64,000 nucleotides of DNA from Gp6-AA40 sp963772955 (GTDB lineage Bacteria; Acidobacteriota; Vicinamibacteria; Vicinamibacterales; UBA2999). The notes under the pieces were generated by a model. It worked only from the letters and a program-made list of their open reading frames with translations. It was not told the DNA's origin and did no database searches. Shown here piece by piece: positions 24,905-32,897 of the stretch. Position numbers and translations under genes: made by a program. Each line of letters opens with the position of its first letter. Within the stretch, counting starts at the first letter, position 1. Location: NCBI GenBank assembly GCA_963772955.1, contig CAVYZF010000019.1, positions 248,001-312,000 on the forward strand. The letters are read 5' to 3'.

Positions 24905-24988
24905 ATGTCGAACGGTCTCCGCCACGCGCATCATGATCACCACGGCCATCATGGCCGGCCGGTGGGTGTGTACGCGCAGACGGACTAG
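24905..24988 (+). CDS. hisL: His operon leader peptide (HisL-type)
   Basis: A 27-codon reading frame, ATG at 24905 to TAG at 24986-24988, too short for standard gene callers. The core HAHHDHHGHH contains seven His codons in ten positions. It is followed 32 bp later by a GC-rich hairpin with a U-run and then by hisI. Ribosome stalling at His codons when charged tRNA-His is scarce would favour read-through. A 5-bp pairing of GCGCA (24974-24978) with TGCGC (25016-25020), extended by GGG/CCC, could form the competing antiterminator; this detail is tentative. Confidence 0.85.
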   Translation: MSNGLRHAHHDHHGHHGRPVGVYAQTD

Positions 24989-25020
24989 ACCTCGACTGAT
25001 AGAACCTCGAGAGATTGCGC

Positions 25021-25056
25021 AAACCCCGCCGGGACAACCGAGCGGGGTTTTGTTTT
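25021..25056 (+). terminator. Attenuator terminator of the his operon
   Basis: AAACCCCGC (25021-25029) pairs with GCGGGGTTT (25042-25050) around a 12-base loop, followed by a T-rich run with one G. It lies between the His-rich leader peptide and hisI, so its role is conditional termination. Confidence 0.88.
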
Positions 25057-25060
25057 GTAC

Positions 25061-25091
25061 GGAACATCGAACCGGAACCTGGAACCCGGAA
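25061..25091. repeat. Heptad tandem repeat
   Basis: GGAACAT-CGAACCG-GAACCTG-GAACCCG: four heptads of the pattern SGAACNN fill the gap between the his attenuator and the hisI start. Confidence 0.55.
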
Positions 25092-25108
25092 GGCTACGAG
25101 AAACGACA

Positions 25109-25435
25109 ATGGACTATTCGAAACTGGACGGCCTGATTCCTGCGGTGGTGCAGGATCACAAGAGCGGCGAAGTGCTCATGGTGGGCTTCATGAACGAGGA
25201 AGCCTGGGACGTCACCAAAACGACCGGCTACGTTACGTTCTTCAGCCGCACTCGCAACACGCTGTGGACCAAGGGTGAAACGTCCGGAAACCGTCTCGCC
25301 GTTCGCGACGTGCTCATCGACTGCGACGAGGACACCGTGCTCGTGAAGGCCGAGCGTCTCGGCGATGGCAACGTGTGCCACACCGGTGAGCGTACGTGCT
25401 TCTTTCAACGCGTGGAGGGCGTGACGATTCCATGA
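25109..25435 (+). CDS. hisI: Phosphoribosyl-AMP cyclohydrolase HisI
   Basis: A 108-residue stand-alone PRA-CH that opens the purine ring of phosphoribosyl-AMP (third step of histidine synthesis). Family hallmarks are present: FMNEEAW, GYVTFFSRTRNTLWTKGETSGN, the metal site DCDEDTVLV and the zinc-binding CHTGERTCFF. It is not fused to the pyrophosphohydrolase HisE, and no hisE is found in the operon. First structural gene after the attenuator; its stop overlaps hisG by 4 bp. Confidence 0.95.
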   Translation: MDYSKLDGLIPAVVQDHKSGEVLMVGFMNEEAWDVTKTTGYVTFFSRTRNTLWTKGETSGNRLAVRDVLIDCDEDTVLVKAERLGDGNVCHTGERTCFFQRVEGVTIP

Positions 25436-26319
25436 AGCTCAAACTGGGAATTCCCAAGGGCTCGCTGCAGGACGCGACGATTCAGCTCTTCGCGCGTGCC
25501 GGCTTCAACATTTACGTGAGCACGCGATCGTATTTCCCGTCGATCGACGACCCGGAGGTCGAGTGCATGTTGATCCGGGCGCAGGAGATGGCGCGTTACG
25601 TCTGCGACGGCGTGCTCGATGCTGGCCTCACGGGACAGGACTGGATCGCCGAGCACAAGCTCGGAGGAGCCACCAAGCATGCCCTCACGTCGGTCGCCGA
25701 TCTCGTGTATGCGAAACAGAGCTTCGGCAAAGTGCGCTGGGTCCTGGCCGCGCCAGAGGACTCACGCTTCAAGGCGCCGACCGACTTCGCCAACGCGACG
25801 ATCGCCACCGAGCTCGTTCGCGTGACCAAGGCGTACTTCGACAATCTCAACGTCCCAGTGAACGTCGAGTTCTCGTGGGGCGCGACGGAAGTCAAACCGC
25901 CCGTCCTCGCCGATGCGATCGTCGAAGCCACCGAGACCGGATCGACGCTGAGAGCGAATCGCCTGCGCATCCTCGACACCGTGATGGAGTCGAACACGCA
26001 GCTCATCGCCAACGACGTCGCGCTCGCCGACCAGTGGAAGCGCACGAAGATCGAGAACATCGCGTTGCTGCTGCGTGCCGCGATCGAGGCACAGGGTCGC
26101 GTTGGCCTGATGTTGAACGTGCCCCGCTCGGCTCTCGACCGGGTGCTCGCGCTCCTGCCTGCGTTGCAACGGCCGACCATCTCCTCGCTGAGCGACAACG
26201 AGTGGGTGGCCGTCAACACGATCATCGAGGAGCGCACGGTGCGTGACTTGATCCCCAAGCTCAAGGCGGCCGGTGGTCAGGGCATCGTCGAGTACCCGCT
26301 CAACAAGATTGTTGTGTAG
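25432..26319 (+). CDS. hisG: ATP phosphoribosyltransferase HisG (long form)
   Basis: A 295-residue enzyme that condenses ATP with PRPP, the committed step of histidine synthesis. The N-terminus MKLKLGIPKGSLQ, the segment GVLDAGLTGQDW and the PRPP-region core ATELVRVTKAYF are typical. The length and the C-terminal domain (from about residue 215, MLNVPRSALDRVLALLPAL...EWVAVNTIIEERTVRDLIPKLKAAGGQGIVEYPLNKIV) indicate the long hexameric form with an allosteric His-binding ACT-like domain, which needs no HisZ. The ATG at 25432 overlaps the hisI stop. Confidence 0.97.
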   Translation: MKLKLGIPKGSLQDATIQLFARAGFNIYVSTRSYFPSIDDPEVECMLIRAQEMARYVCDGVLDAGLTGQDWIAEHKLGGATKHALTSVADLVYAKQSFGKVRWVLAAPEDSRFKAPTDFANATIATELVRVTKAYFDNLNVPVNVEFSWGATEVKPPVLADAIVEATETGSTLRANRLRILDTVMESNTQLIANDVALADQWKRTKIENIALLLRAAIEAQGRVGLMLNVPRSALDRVLALLPALQRPTISSLSDNEWVAVNTIIEERTVRDLIPKLKAAGGQGIVEYPLNKIVV

Positions 26320-26378
26320 CTGGGTGGGCTGGGTGGCTGGGTGGGCTGGGTGGCTGGGTTGCTAGGTAGCTGGGTGTG
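26317..26378. repeat. Octad (GCTGGGTG-type) tandem repeat between hisG and hisD
   Basis: Degenerate 8-9 bp units around GCTGGGTG/GCTGGGTT, about seven copies, fill the whole gap between hisG and the GTG start of hisD. The same unit (GGTAGCTGGGT) recurs after hisA. No ribosome-binding site for hisD is evident within it. Confidence 0.7.
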
Positions 26379-26383
26379 AACAG

Positions 26384-27709
26384 GTGCTGAAGATTGTCGA
26401 GTCCACGAATCGGCGGGCGGTTGCGGCGCTGCTCTCGCCGGAGCGATTGCGAGACGGAGCGACCGATCGTCGCGTTGCGACGATCGTCTCCGACGTGCGG
26501 CGCAAGGGCGATCGGGCGCTGCTCAGGTACGCGAAATCTCTCGACGGGCTGGATGGACCGATCGAGATTTCCGCGCGCGAGATGCAGAAGGCCGCTGCGA
26601 GCGTGCCGAAGTCAGTGCGCACGGCCCTTCGCGCCGCCGCAAAGAACATTCGTGCCGTGGCCACGCGCCAGGTGCCGCGATCGTGGCGCGTTGGCGTCAT
26701 GCCTGGTGTCAGCGTTGAACAACGCGTCATCCCGCTCGATCGTGTGGGTTGTTACGTGCCGGGCGGACGCTATCCGCTGCCCTCCTCTCTGCTCATGACC
26801 GCCGTTCCCGCAGTCGCCGCCGGCGTTCGCGACGTGGTCGCCGTGTGTCCGCGACCGGAGCCTGTCGTGATGGCTGCCGCGATCGAAGCGGGTGTCTCAC
26901 GGTTGTTCAGGCTTGGTGGTGCGCACGCGATTGCTGCGCTCGCATACGGAACAGAATCCGTTCCGCGCGTGGACAAGATCGTCGGTCCGGGCAATCGCTG
27001 GGTGGCATCGGCAAAGGCGCTCGTCGCGTCCGACTGCGGCATCGACTTCTACGCCGGCCCGAGCGAGATTCTACTGATCTCATCGCAAGGTGACCCGGCC
27101 TGGATCGCCGCGGATCTGATCGCGCAGGCCGAGCACGACCCCGATGCGCGCGCGGTACTCGTCACGCCGAATCGTGAGCTCGCGGCGCGGGTCGCCACGG
27201 AAGTCGCGGCTCGAATGCCTGCCGACGGTCCCGCTCGCCTCTCAATCAAACGTCACGGTGGCGTGATCGTCACGCGCTCGCTCGCGGAAGCGATCGCGCT
27301 CGCCAACGACGCGGCGCCCGAACACATGGTCGTGGACGACGAAGCGACGGCGGCGCAGATCACATGCGTGGGGTCGCTCTTTGTCGGGCGCTGGACGGCG
27401 CAGGTCGCCGGTGACTACGCGATCGGCTCCAACCACGTGCTGCCGACAGCGGGAGCCGCGCGCGTACGCGGAGGACTCTCCGCCGCCGACTTCGTCCGCC
27501 AGGTCACCGTGCAGCGAGTCACACGCGCCGGGCTGTCACGCATCGGCGGCAGCGTGATCGACCTGGCGAGGGCCGAGGGGCTGAACGCCCATGCGGACTC
27601 GATCGTTGTTCGACTCGGAGACTCGGCGGGTCCACACAGCAGGACCCGCCCTACGAAGCGCAGCCCTACGAAAGGTAGCGGCGCGTCTTCAGACGCGCCG
27701 AAATCATGA
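26384..27709 (+). CDS. hisD: Histidinol dehydrogenase HisD
   Basis: A 441-residue Zn/NAD enzyme that oxidises histidinol to histidine in two steps. GTG start. Signatures: GGRYPLPSSLLMTAVPA, KIVGPGNRWVASAK, DFYAGPSEILL, the QAEHDPDA catalytic region, NDAAPEHM and the late GGLSAADFVRQVTVQ and ALNA-type histidine (LNAHADS). The enzyme normally ends near VVRLGDS; the last 27 or so residues (from AGPHSRTR onward) are encoded by a pair of REP-like palindromes that seem to have displaced the original stop. The stop overlaps hisC by 4 bp. Confidence 0.95.
   Translation: MLKIVESTNRRAVAALLSPERLRDGATDRRVATIVSDVRRKGDRALLRYAKSLDGLDGPIEISAREMQKAAASVPKSVRTALRAAAKNIRAVATRQVPRSWRVGVMPGVSVEQRVIPLDRVGCYVPGGRYPLPSSLLMTAVPAVAAGVRDVVAVCPRPEPVVMAAAIEAGVSRLFRLGGAHAIAALAYGTESVPRVDKIVGPGNRWVASAKALVASDCGIDFYAGPSEILLISSQGDPAWIAADLIAQAEHDPDARAVLVTPNRELAARVATEVAARMPADGPARLSIKRHGGVIVTRSLAEAIALANDAAPEHMVVDDEATAAQITCVGSLFVGRWTAQVAGDYAIGSNHVLPTAGAARVRGGLSAADFVRQVTVQRVTRAGLSRIGGSVIDLARAEGLNAHADSIVVRLGDSAGPHSRTRPTKRSPTKGSGASSDAPKS
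27625..27700. repeat. Pair of REP-like palindromes (BIME-like) inside the 3' end of hisD
   Basis: First unit on the minus strand: GTAG then GGCGGGTCC...GGACCCGCC (27625-27654). Second unit on the plus strand: GTAG at 27675-27678 then a 22-bp palindrome CGGCGCGTC...GACGCGCCG (27679-27700). They face each other across a 20-base spacer and are translated as the hisD tail. Confidence 0.75.
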
Positions 27710-28749
27710 TGCGGTTACAGGGATATCCAGACCCGGGCGCCGGCTTGCGGCTGCACCTGAACGAGAACACAGGTGGCTGCTCGCCTCGCGTCCTCGACGC
27801 GATCAAGAAGATGCAGACGACGGATGTGTCCACGTATCCGTCGTACCCAGAGCTCGTGCGCGCCTGCGCGCGTCACTTCGATGTCGATCCTGAGTGGGTC
27901 CTCCTCACGAACGGACTGGACGAAGGCATCCTGATGGCCGCCGTCGGTCACATCTCGCGCGCCAGGATTCACGACGCGGAGACGATCATCCCGCTGCCGG
28001 CATTCGATCCGTATCCCAACTCGACGGCCGCCGTCGGTGCGACCGCCGTACGAATTCCACCGGGACCGGAGTTCGTCTTTCCGACCGATGCCGTGATCGC
28101 CGCGGTGACCCCGCGCACGCGGATGATCTTCCTGAACACGCCGAGCAATCCGACCGGCCGGCTGATACCTGCCGCCGATCTCCGCCGCATTGCCGAATCG
28201 GCGCCCCAGGCCGTCGTCCTCATCGACGAGGCATACATCGAGTTCGGCGGCACGTCGTTCCTGCCGGAGCTTCGCAATCACCCGAACGTCCTGGTCGGGC
28301 GCACGTTCTCCAAGGCGTACGGACTCGCCGGCATGCGCGTCGGCGTCGTCATCGGACAGCCACAATCGCTTGATCCGGTCCGAGCAGTGACGTTGCCCTT
28401 CAACATCAACGCGGTGGCGCTGACGGCCACACTGGCGGCACTCGAGGACCGGGAGTTCCTGCCGCAATATGCCGCACAAGTCGCCGAGTCGCGCGCGCGC
28501 CTCTACGCCACGTGCAAGCGCCTCGGCCTCGAGCACTGGGAGAGCGCCGCAAACTTCGTCATGGTCCGCGTCGGCGACAGGGTGACTCAGATCGTCGAAG
28601 CACTGAGCCAGCGTGGCGTCCACGTGCGGGATCGCTCCAAGGATCCGGCGACGCCTGGATGCATTCGCGTGACGGCCGGTCTCCTGAGTCATACAGATGC
28701 CGCGATCGAGGCACTGGAATCGGTGATGTCCGGGAGGGACGCGCGATGA
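27706..28749 (+). CDS. hisC: Histidinol-phosphate aminotransferase HisC
   Basis: A 347-residue PLP-dependent fold-type I aminotransferase that converts imidazole-acetol phosphate and glutamate to histidinol phosphate. Key regions: N-terminal LHLNENTGG, TNGLDEGI, NTPSNPTGR, DEAYIEFG and the PLP-lysine motif RTFSKAYGLAGMRVG. Length matches the family. The ATG lies within the hisD stop overlap, so it is translationally coupled. Confidence 0.95.
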   Translation: MMRLQGYPDPGAGLRLHLNENTGGCSPRVLDAIKKMQTTDVSTYPSYPELVRACARHFDVDPEWVLLTNGLDEGILMAAVGHISRARIHDAETIIPLPAFDPYPNSTAAVGATAVRIPPGPEFVFPTDAVIAAVTPRTRMIFLNTPSNPTGRLIPAADLRRIAESAPQAVVLIDEAYIEFGGTSFLPELRNHPNVLVGRTFSKAYGLAGMRVGVVIGQPQSLDPVRAVTLPFNINAVALTATLAALEDREFLPQYAAQVAESRARLYATCKRLGLEHWESAANFVMVRVGDRVTQIVEALSQRGVHVRDRSKDPATPGCIRVTAGLLSHTDAAIEALESVMSGRDAR

Positions 28750-29342
28750 GCAAAGCCCGCGTAGCAACGTTCGATCGCCAGACGACGGAGACGCAGATCA
28801 CGGGCGCGCTGACGATCGACGGCCAGGGCCGCTACACCGTGCGCACCGGCATTCGTTTCTTCGACCACATGCTCGAACTGTTTACGAGGCACGGCGGCTT
28901 CGATCTGAAGCTCGCCGCAACCGGTGACCTGGATGTCGATCAGCATCACACGGTCGAGGACGTGGGAATCGTGCTCGGTGAGGCAGTGCTGAACGCACTG
29001 GGCGATCGCAAGGGCATCAACCGGGCGGGTTACTTCGTCATGCCGATGGACGAAACACTCGCCGTCGCCGCGATCGATCTCAGCGGCCGGCCGCACGCCG
29101 TCGTCGACCTGAAGGTACGCGTGCGAATGGTTGGTGATCTCCAGACCGAACTGGTGCACGACTTCTTCGACGGTTTCGCATCAGGGGCGCGGGCAAACGT
29201 GCATGTGAAAGTGCTGTATGGCCGCTCGAGCCACCATCACATCGAAGCGGTGTTCAAGGCGTTCGCGCGGGCCCTTCGAGTGGCATGTGCGAAGGATGCC
29301 CGCCTGGCGAAGATGCTCCCGAGCACGAAAGGATTGCTGTGA
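28746..29342 (+). CDS. hisB: Imidazoleglycerol-phosphate dehydratase HisB (monofunctional)
   Basis: A 198-residue Mn-dependent dehydratase. The signatures FFDHMLELFTRHGGFDL, GDLDVDQHHTVEDVGI and the second metal site SSHHHIEAVFKAFARAL are intact. It lacks the N-terminal histidinol-phosphatase domain found in enterobacteria, so the phosphatase (HisN or similar) must be encoded elsewhere. Starts with ATG at the hisC stop overlap. Confidence 0.96.
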   Translation: MSKARVATFDRQTTETQITGALTIDGQGRYTVRTGIRFFDHMLELFTRHGGFDLKLAATGDLDVDQHHTVEDVGIVLGEAVLNALGDRKGINRAGYFVMPMDETLAVAAIDLSGRPHAVVDLKVRVRMVGDLQTELVHDFFDGFASGARANVHVKVLYGRSSHHHIEAVFKAFARALRVACAKDARLAKMLPSTKGLL

Positions 29343-29950
29343 TTGCTCTGGTCGACTACGGCGCGGGAAACCTCACGTCGGTCCGCAAGGCACTGACGTC
29401 GCTCGGGGCGGACTTCGTCGTCCCCTCGACGCCGGACGAGTGCCGGCGGGCGCGCGGCGTCATCGTCCCGGGCGTCGGCAACTTTGGCGCGACCGCCAGA
29501 CTCGATGCCCCGTGGCGAGACGCCATCGGCAGCGCGGTGAAGTCAGGCACCCCGCTGTTCGGGATCTGTGTCGGGATGCAATGGCTGTTCGAGGGAAGCG
29601 ATGAAGCTCCGGACGCGCTCGGGTTCGGCGCCATCGCCGGACGCATCGCGCGACTCGATGGCGATGCCGAGCAGCGGCTGAAGGTGCCGCACGTCGGCTG
29701 GAACGCTCTCGAGTTCCGCGGTCCCGCCAGGCTTCTCGCAGGACTGACCTCTGGTGCGCAGGTGTACTTCACGCACTCGTTTGCGGCGCCCGTCACGTCC
29801 GAGTGTGTGGCGTCGACCACCCACGCGAACACGTTTTCGTCGGTCGTCGAACGCGACAACATCTTCGGCGTCCAGTTCCACCCGGAGAAATCGGGCGACG
29901 CTGGCCTGGCGATTCTGCGTAATTTCCTCGAGGTCTGCGCCGGATGCTGA
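29339..29950 (+). CDS. hisH: Imidazole glycerol phosphate synthase, glutaminase subunit HisH
   Basis: A 203-residue class I amidotransferase that supplies ammonia to HisF. The nucleophile is C77 in GICVGMQWLF; the His-Glu dyad is in VQFHPEKSGDAG near the C-terminus. The oxyanion segment PGVGNFG is present. A GTG start at 29339 overlaps the hisB stop (GTGA); earlier in-frame starts lie inside hisB. Confidence 0.95.
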   Translation: MIALVDYGAGNLTSVRKALTSLGADFVVPSTPDECRRARGVIVPGVGNFGATARLDAPWRDAIGSAVKSGTPLFGICVGMQWLFEGSDEAPDALGFGAIAGRIARLDGDAEQRLKVPHVGWNALEFRGPARLLAGLTSGAQVYFTHSFAAPVTSECVASTTHANTFSSVVERDNIFGVQFHPEKSGDAGLAILRNFLEVCAGC

Positions 29951-30699
29951 CCAAGCGCATCATCGCCTGCATGGACGTTCGTGACGGGCAGGTCGTGAAG
30001 GGCGTGCAGTTCCAGCAGCTCCGCCACGCGGGTGATCCGGCGGCACTGGCGAGGCGTTACAACGTCGAGGGCATCGACGAAGTCGTGGTGCTCGACATCA
30101 CCGCGACGCTCGAAAGCCGTCAGGCACTGGCACGAACGATCAATGCCGTAGCGCACGAGATCTTCCTGCCGCTGACCGTTGGAGGCGGTATCCGATCCGA
30201 AGACGATGCCGCTGCAGCCATCGACGCCGGGGCGGACAAGGTGAGCCTCAACACCGCCGCACTTCGTCAGCCGGATCTCATTACGACGCTCGCCGGCCGC
30301 TATGGCAGCCAGGCGGTCATCGTCGCGATCGACGCCAGGCGGCGTGACGATGGCTTTGCCGTCTACGTGCGCAGCGGGACGACGGACGCCGCACGCGACG
30401 CGGTGGCCTGGGCCAGAGAGGCGGAATCCAGAGGCGCAGGCGAGATCCTGCTCACGTCGATGGACCGCGACGGCACCAAGGCTGGCTTCGACTGCGAGAT
30501 GACGGCCGCGGTCTCCGACGCCGTCGACATCCCTGTCATTGCGTCCGGAGGAGCCGGATCGGTCGAGCACTTCGCCGACGTATTCACGCGTGGTCACGCT
30601 GACGCGGCGCTCGCCGCGTCGATCTTCCACTACGCCGAATCGAGCGTGACCGAGTTGAAGCGGCACCTGCGGACGCACGGAATTCCGGTGCGTTTGTGA
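29944..30699 (+). CDS. hisF: Imidazole glycerol phosphate synthase, cyclase subunit HisF
   Basis: A 251-residue TIM barrel that combines ammonia with PRFAR to form IGP and AICAR. Catalytic residues are recognisable: the first strand ends IIACMDVRDGQVVKGV (catalytic Asp), and the later strand has TSMDRDGTKAGFD. Phosphate-binding loops TVGGGIRS and ASGGAGS are intact. Overlaps hisH by 7 bp. Confidence 0.97.
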   Translation: MLTKRIIACMDVRDGQVVKGVQFQQLRHAGDPAALARRYNVEGIDEVVVLDITATLESRQALARTINAVAHEIFLPLTVGGGIRSEDDAAAAIDAGADKVSLNTAALRQPDLITTLAGRYGSQAVIVAIDARRRDDGFAVYVRSGTTDAARDAVAWAREAESRGAGEILLTSMDRDGTKAGFDCEMTAAVSDAVDIPVIASGGAGSVEHFADVFTRGHADAALAASIFHYAESSVTELKRHLRTHGIPVRL

Positions 30700-30704
30700 C
30701 GGGC

Positions 30705-30840
30705 GTGTGTTCAACATTCGCCGTTCTGACTTCTCGGTTCGTGTTCAGGCTCGGTCCGCGGGAACCTTGAACACAGGGAACTCGCGAACCGAAGGTGAAC
30801 CTGAACACGCACTGAGAACCACGAACTGAGAAGTTCGAAC
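30705..30840. repeat. Large inverted repeat of octad-like units between hisF and hisA
   Basis: CTTCTCGGTTCGTG (30730-30743) matches the reverse complement of CACGAACTGAGAAG (30820-30833) at 13 of 14 positions, and GTGTTCAGG (30741-30749) matches CCTGAACAC (30800-30808) perfectly. Between them are GAAC-rich 8-bp units. A long hairpin could form here and reduce hisA expression or protect the upstream mRNA. Confidence 0.65.
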
Positions 30841-30854
30841 GACTGGATCGATAC

Positions 30855-31535
30855 ATGCTGATTCCCTCCATCGACCTGCAAGACGGGCACGTGGTGCAGC
30901 TCGTTCAAGGCGAACGCCTCGCCATTGAGGCACCCGATCCCGAACCGTGGATCGTCAAGTTCTCAGCGTTTTCACGTGTGCAGCTGATCGATCTCGATGC
31001 CGCGCGCGGGCGCGGCGACAACCGCCGCCTGGTGCATTCGATCTGCGGGCGTCTCCCCTGCCGCGTCGGTGGTGGGATCCGTAGCGTCGAGCGTGCGCGC
31101 GAGGTCATCGCTCTCGGCGCACATGCCGTGATCGCCAGTTCCGCCCTCTTTCGAGACGGAGCTGTCGACGCCGCGTTCGCCCGCTCACTCGCGGAGGCCG
31201 TTGGCATCGAACGCGTGATTGCCGCCGTCGACAGCCGCGGCGGGCGCGTCGTCATCCACGGATGGAAGACGGCCCTGCCGCTGACTGCGGTCGATGCCGT
31301 ACGTGCGCTCGAGCCGTTCTGCTCCGAGTTCCTCTACACCCACGTCGACACCGAAGGGCTCATGGGCGGCACCGACATGCAGGCGATCATGGCCGTCCGG
31401 CAGGCGACCTCTCGACGCGTCACGGCAGCAGGCGGCATCACCACGTGGCAGGAGATCGATCAGCTCGATGCCGCCGGTATCGACTCGGTGGTCGGCATGG
31501 CGATTTATACCGGGCAGCTGAAGCTCACGAGGTAG
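30855..31535 (+). CDS. hisA: ProFAR isomerase HisA-family protein
   Basis: A 226-residue TIM-barrel protein paralogous to HisF: IPSIDLQDGHVVQL at the first strand, CRVGGGIRS at the phosphate loop, THVDTEGLMGGTD at the second catalytic Asp and AAGGITTWQEID at the C-terminal phosphate site. It is about 15 residues shorter than typical HisA. Unlike the rest of the operon it is separated from its neighbour by 155 bp of repeat sequence. The identification as ProFAR isomerase follows from motifs and position. Confidence 0.9.
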   Translation: MLIPSIDLQDGHVVQLVQGERLAIEAPDPEPWIVKFSAFSRVQLIDLDAARGRGDNRRLVHSICGRLPCRVGGGIRSVERAREVIALGAHAVIASSALFRDGAVDAAFARSLAEAVGIERVIAAVDSRGGRVVIHGWKTALPLTAVDAVRALEPFCSEFLYTHVDTEGLMGGTDMQAIMAVRQATSRRVTAAGGITTWQEIDQLDAAGIDSVVGMAIYTGQLKLTR

Positions 31536-31703
31536 CTGGGTCTCTAGGTAGCTGGGTCTCTAGGTAGCTGGGTTACTGGGTTGCTAGACTAGGTGGCTGG
31601 GGATGATCCGCTACTCAGCCACTCGGCTAACCCCAGTTGCCCCCAGCTACCCAGCTACCCAGCTACCCAGCTACCTAGCGACCCAGCCACCCAGCTACCT
31701 TGT
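31531..31703. repeat. Octad tandem repeats in both orientations after hisA
   Basis: GGTAGCTGGGTCTCTA repeats (two 8-bp units) three times at 31531-31572, then varied GGTTACTG/GGTTGCTA units. After a spacer, the complementary unit CAGCTACC repeats about six times (31640-31701). Together they form a long inverted repeat downstream of the his operon. The first unit contains the hisA stop codon. Equal spacer-less units rule out a CRISPR array. Confidence 0.75.
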
Positions 31704-31719
31704 GTGTTACGTTAAGTGC

Positions 31720-31732
31720 CGTAACCGTTACG
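31720..31732. promoter_or_regulatory. Small palindrome upstream of the AAA ATPase gene
   Basis: CGTAACCGTTACG is a perfect 6-bp inverted repeat around one base, within a GTTACGTTA-rich stretch 18 bp upstream of the ATPase start. It could be an operator; evidence is weak. Confidence 0.35.
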
Positions 31733-31749
31733 TTACTTCACGTAGTGCC

Positions 31750-32895
31750 ATGCAGAACCCGTTTGTCTACGGCGAAGTGGTCCCGGGCGAATCGTTCGTG
31801 GACCGCGAGGTCGAGCTCGACCGGCTGATCGGCGATCTCGCGGCGGGACAGAAGGTCTTCCTCATCTCGCCGCGCCGCTACGGCAAGTCGTCGCTCATCC
31901 ACCAGGCGCTGAACGCCCTCACGAGACGCCACGTGCTGACGGTTGAGGTTACGGTCAGCAGCTACAGCTCGTACTTGTCCTTCCTCGAGGGATACGCGCG
32001 GGCGCTCGCGGCGGTCGAGACACGTTGGGAGCGCGCACGCGGCTGGCTCACGAAGGTGATCGGCTCGACGCGGCCAGAGGTGCGCTACGACACTGAAGCC
32101 GCAGGGCCCGGTCGCTTCTCGGTGTCGTTCCCGCTGGTGAAGAGCGACCGCGACATCAATCGCCTGGCGAACGAGGTCTTCACGCTGCCCGGTCGGCTCG
32201 CGGCGGAACAGAAGCGATCGGTGGTCGTCGCGCTCGACGAGTTCCAGGCCATCGACGCGTTCAACGGCGGGAGCGTCGAGCATGCGTTGCGGGCGGCCGC
32301 ACAGCAGCAGCGCCAGGTCGGCTACGTGTTCGCCGGCTCCGAGCCGAGCCTGATGGAAAAGATGATCGGCCCGAAGCGGCCGTTCTACAAGGCCGGACCG
32401 GTGATGCGGCTGCAAAAGATCCCCGCGGATATCTTCGCCGGTTTCATCGAGACCAGGTTCGGGAAGAGCGGCATTCGAGCGGAGCCCGGGCTTGGCGCGG
32501 CGATCGTCGACCTCGCCGGCAACCTTCCCTACGACGTACAACGGCTCGCGCATGAAACCTGGGACGATGTGCGGGCGGCGAGTGGGAAGAGAGCCACGCT
32601 CGACGCGCTGCACACGACGCTGGCGAGGCTGCTCGCGGAGCAGGAGATGCTCTTCGAAGCGGTCTGGCAGCGGCTCACGCTGGCGCAGCGCGCAGTGTTT
32701 CGCGCCGTCGTTCTTCAGAACGGTCAGGCTCTCCTCTCGGCAGACGTGCGCGCGCGTTATCGGCTCGGCGGGCCCTCGAGCATTCAGACATCGCTCGCCG
32801 CTCTGCTCAAACAGGACCTCGTCCTGAAGGAGGGCAATCAGTACGTCGTCGTCGATTCGCTCCTGCGCGAGTGGATCGCACGGAGAACCTTTTGA
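31750..32895 (+). CDS. AAA-type ATP-binding protein (archaeal-ATPase/STAND-like)
   Basis: A 381-residue P-loop ATPase. Opening NPFVYGEVVPGESFVDREVELDRL is typical of the ORC/Cdc6-like 'ATP-binding protein' family. Walker A is SPRRYGKSSL (residues about 37-46), Walker B is VVVALDEFQAI, and sensor 1 is the YVFAGSEPSLM region. The C-terminal part (about 300-375) looks like a winged helix (RAVFRAVVLQNGQALL...SSIQTSLAALLKQDLV). Function unknown; relatives are widespread, often in accessory regions. Start ATG at 31750, with longer readings passing through repeats. Confidence 0.78.
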   Translation: MQNPFVYGEVVPGESFVDREVELDRLIGDLAAGQKVFLISPRRYGKSSLIHQALNALTRRHVLTVEVTVSSYSSYLSFLEGYARALAAVETRWERARGWLTKVIGSTRPEVRYDTEAAGPGRFSVSFPLVKSDRDINRLANEVFTLPGRLAAEQKRSVVVALDEFQAIDAFNGGSVEHALRAAAQQQRQVGYVFAGSEPSLMEKMIGPKRPFYKAGPVMRLQKIPADIFAGFIETRFGKSGIRAEPGLGAAIVDLAGNLPYDVQRLAHETWDDVRAASGKRATLDALHTTLARLLAEQEMLFEAVWQRLTLAQRAVFRAVVLQNGQALLSADVRARYRLGGPSSIQTSLAALLKQDLVLKEGNQYVVVDSLLREWIARRTF

Positions 32896-32897
32896 AC

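Noticed and set aside
31531..31703. Possible CRISPR array after hisA
   Set aside because: Units are 8 bp and contiguous without unique spacers; both orientations are present and no cas genes occur.
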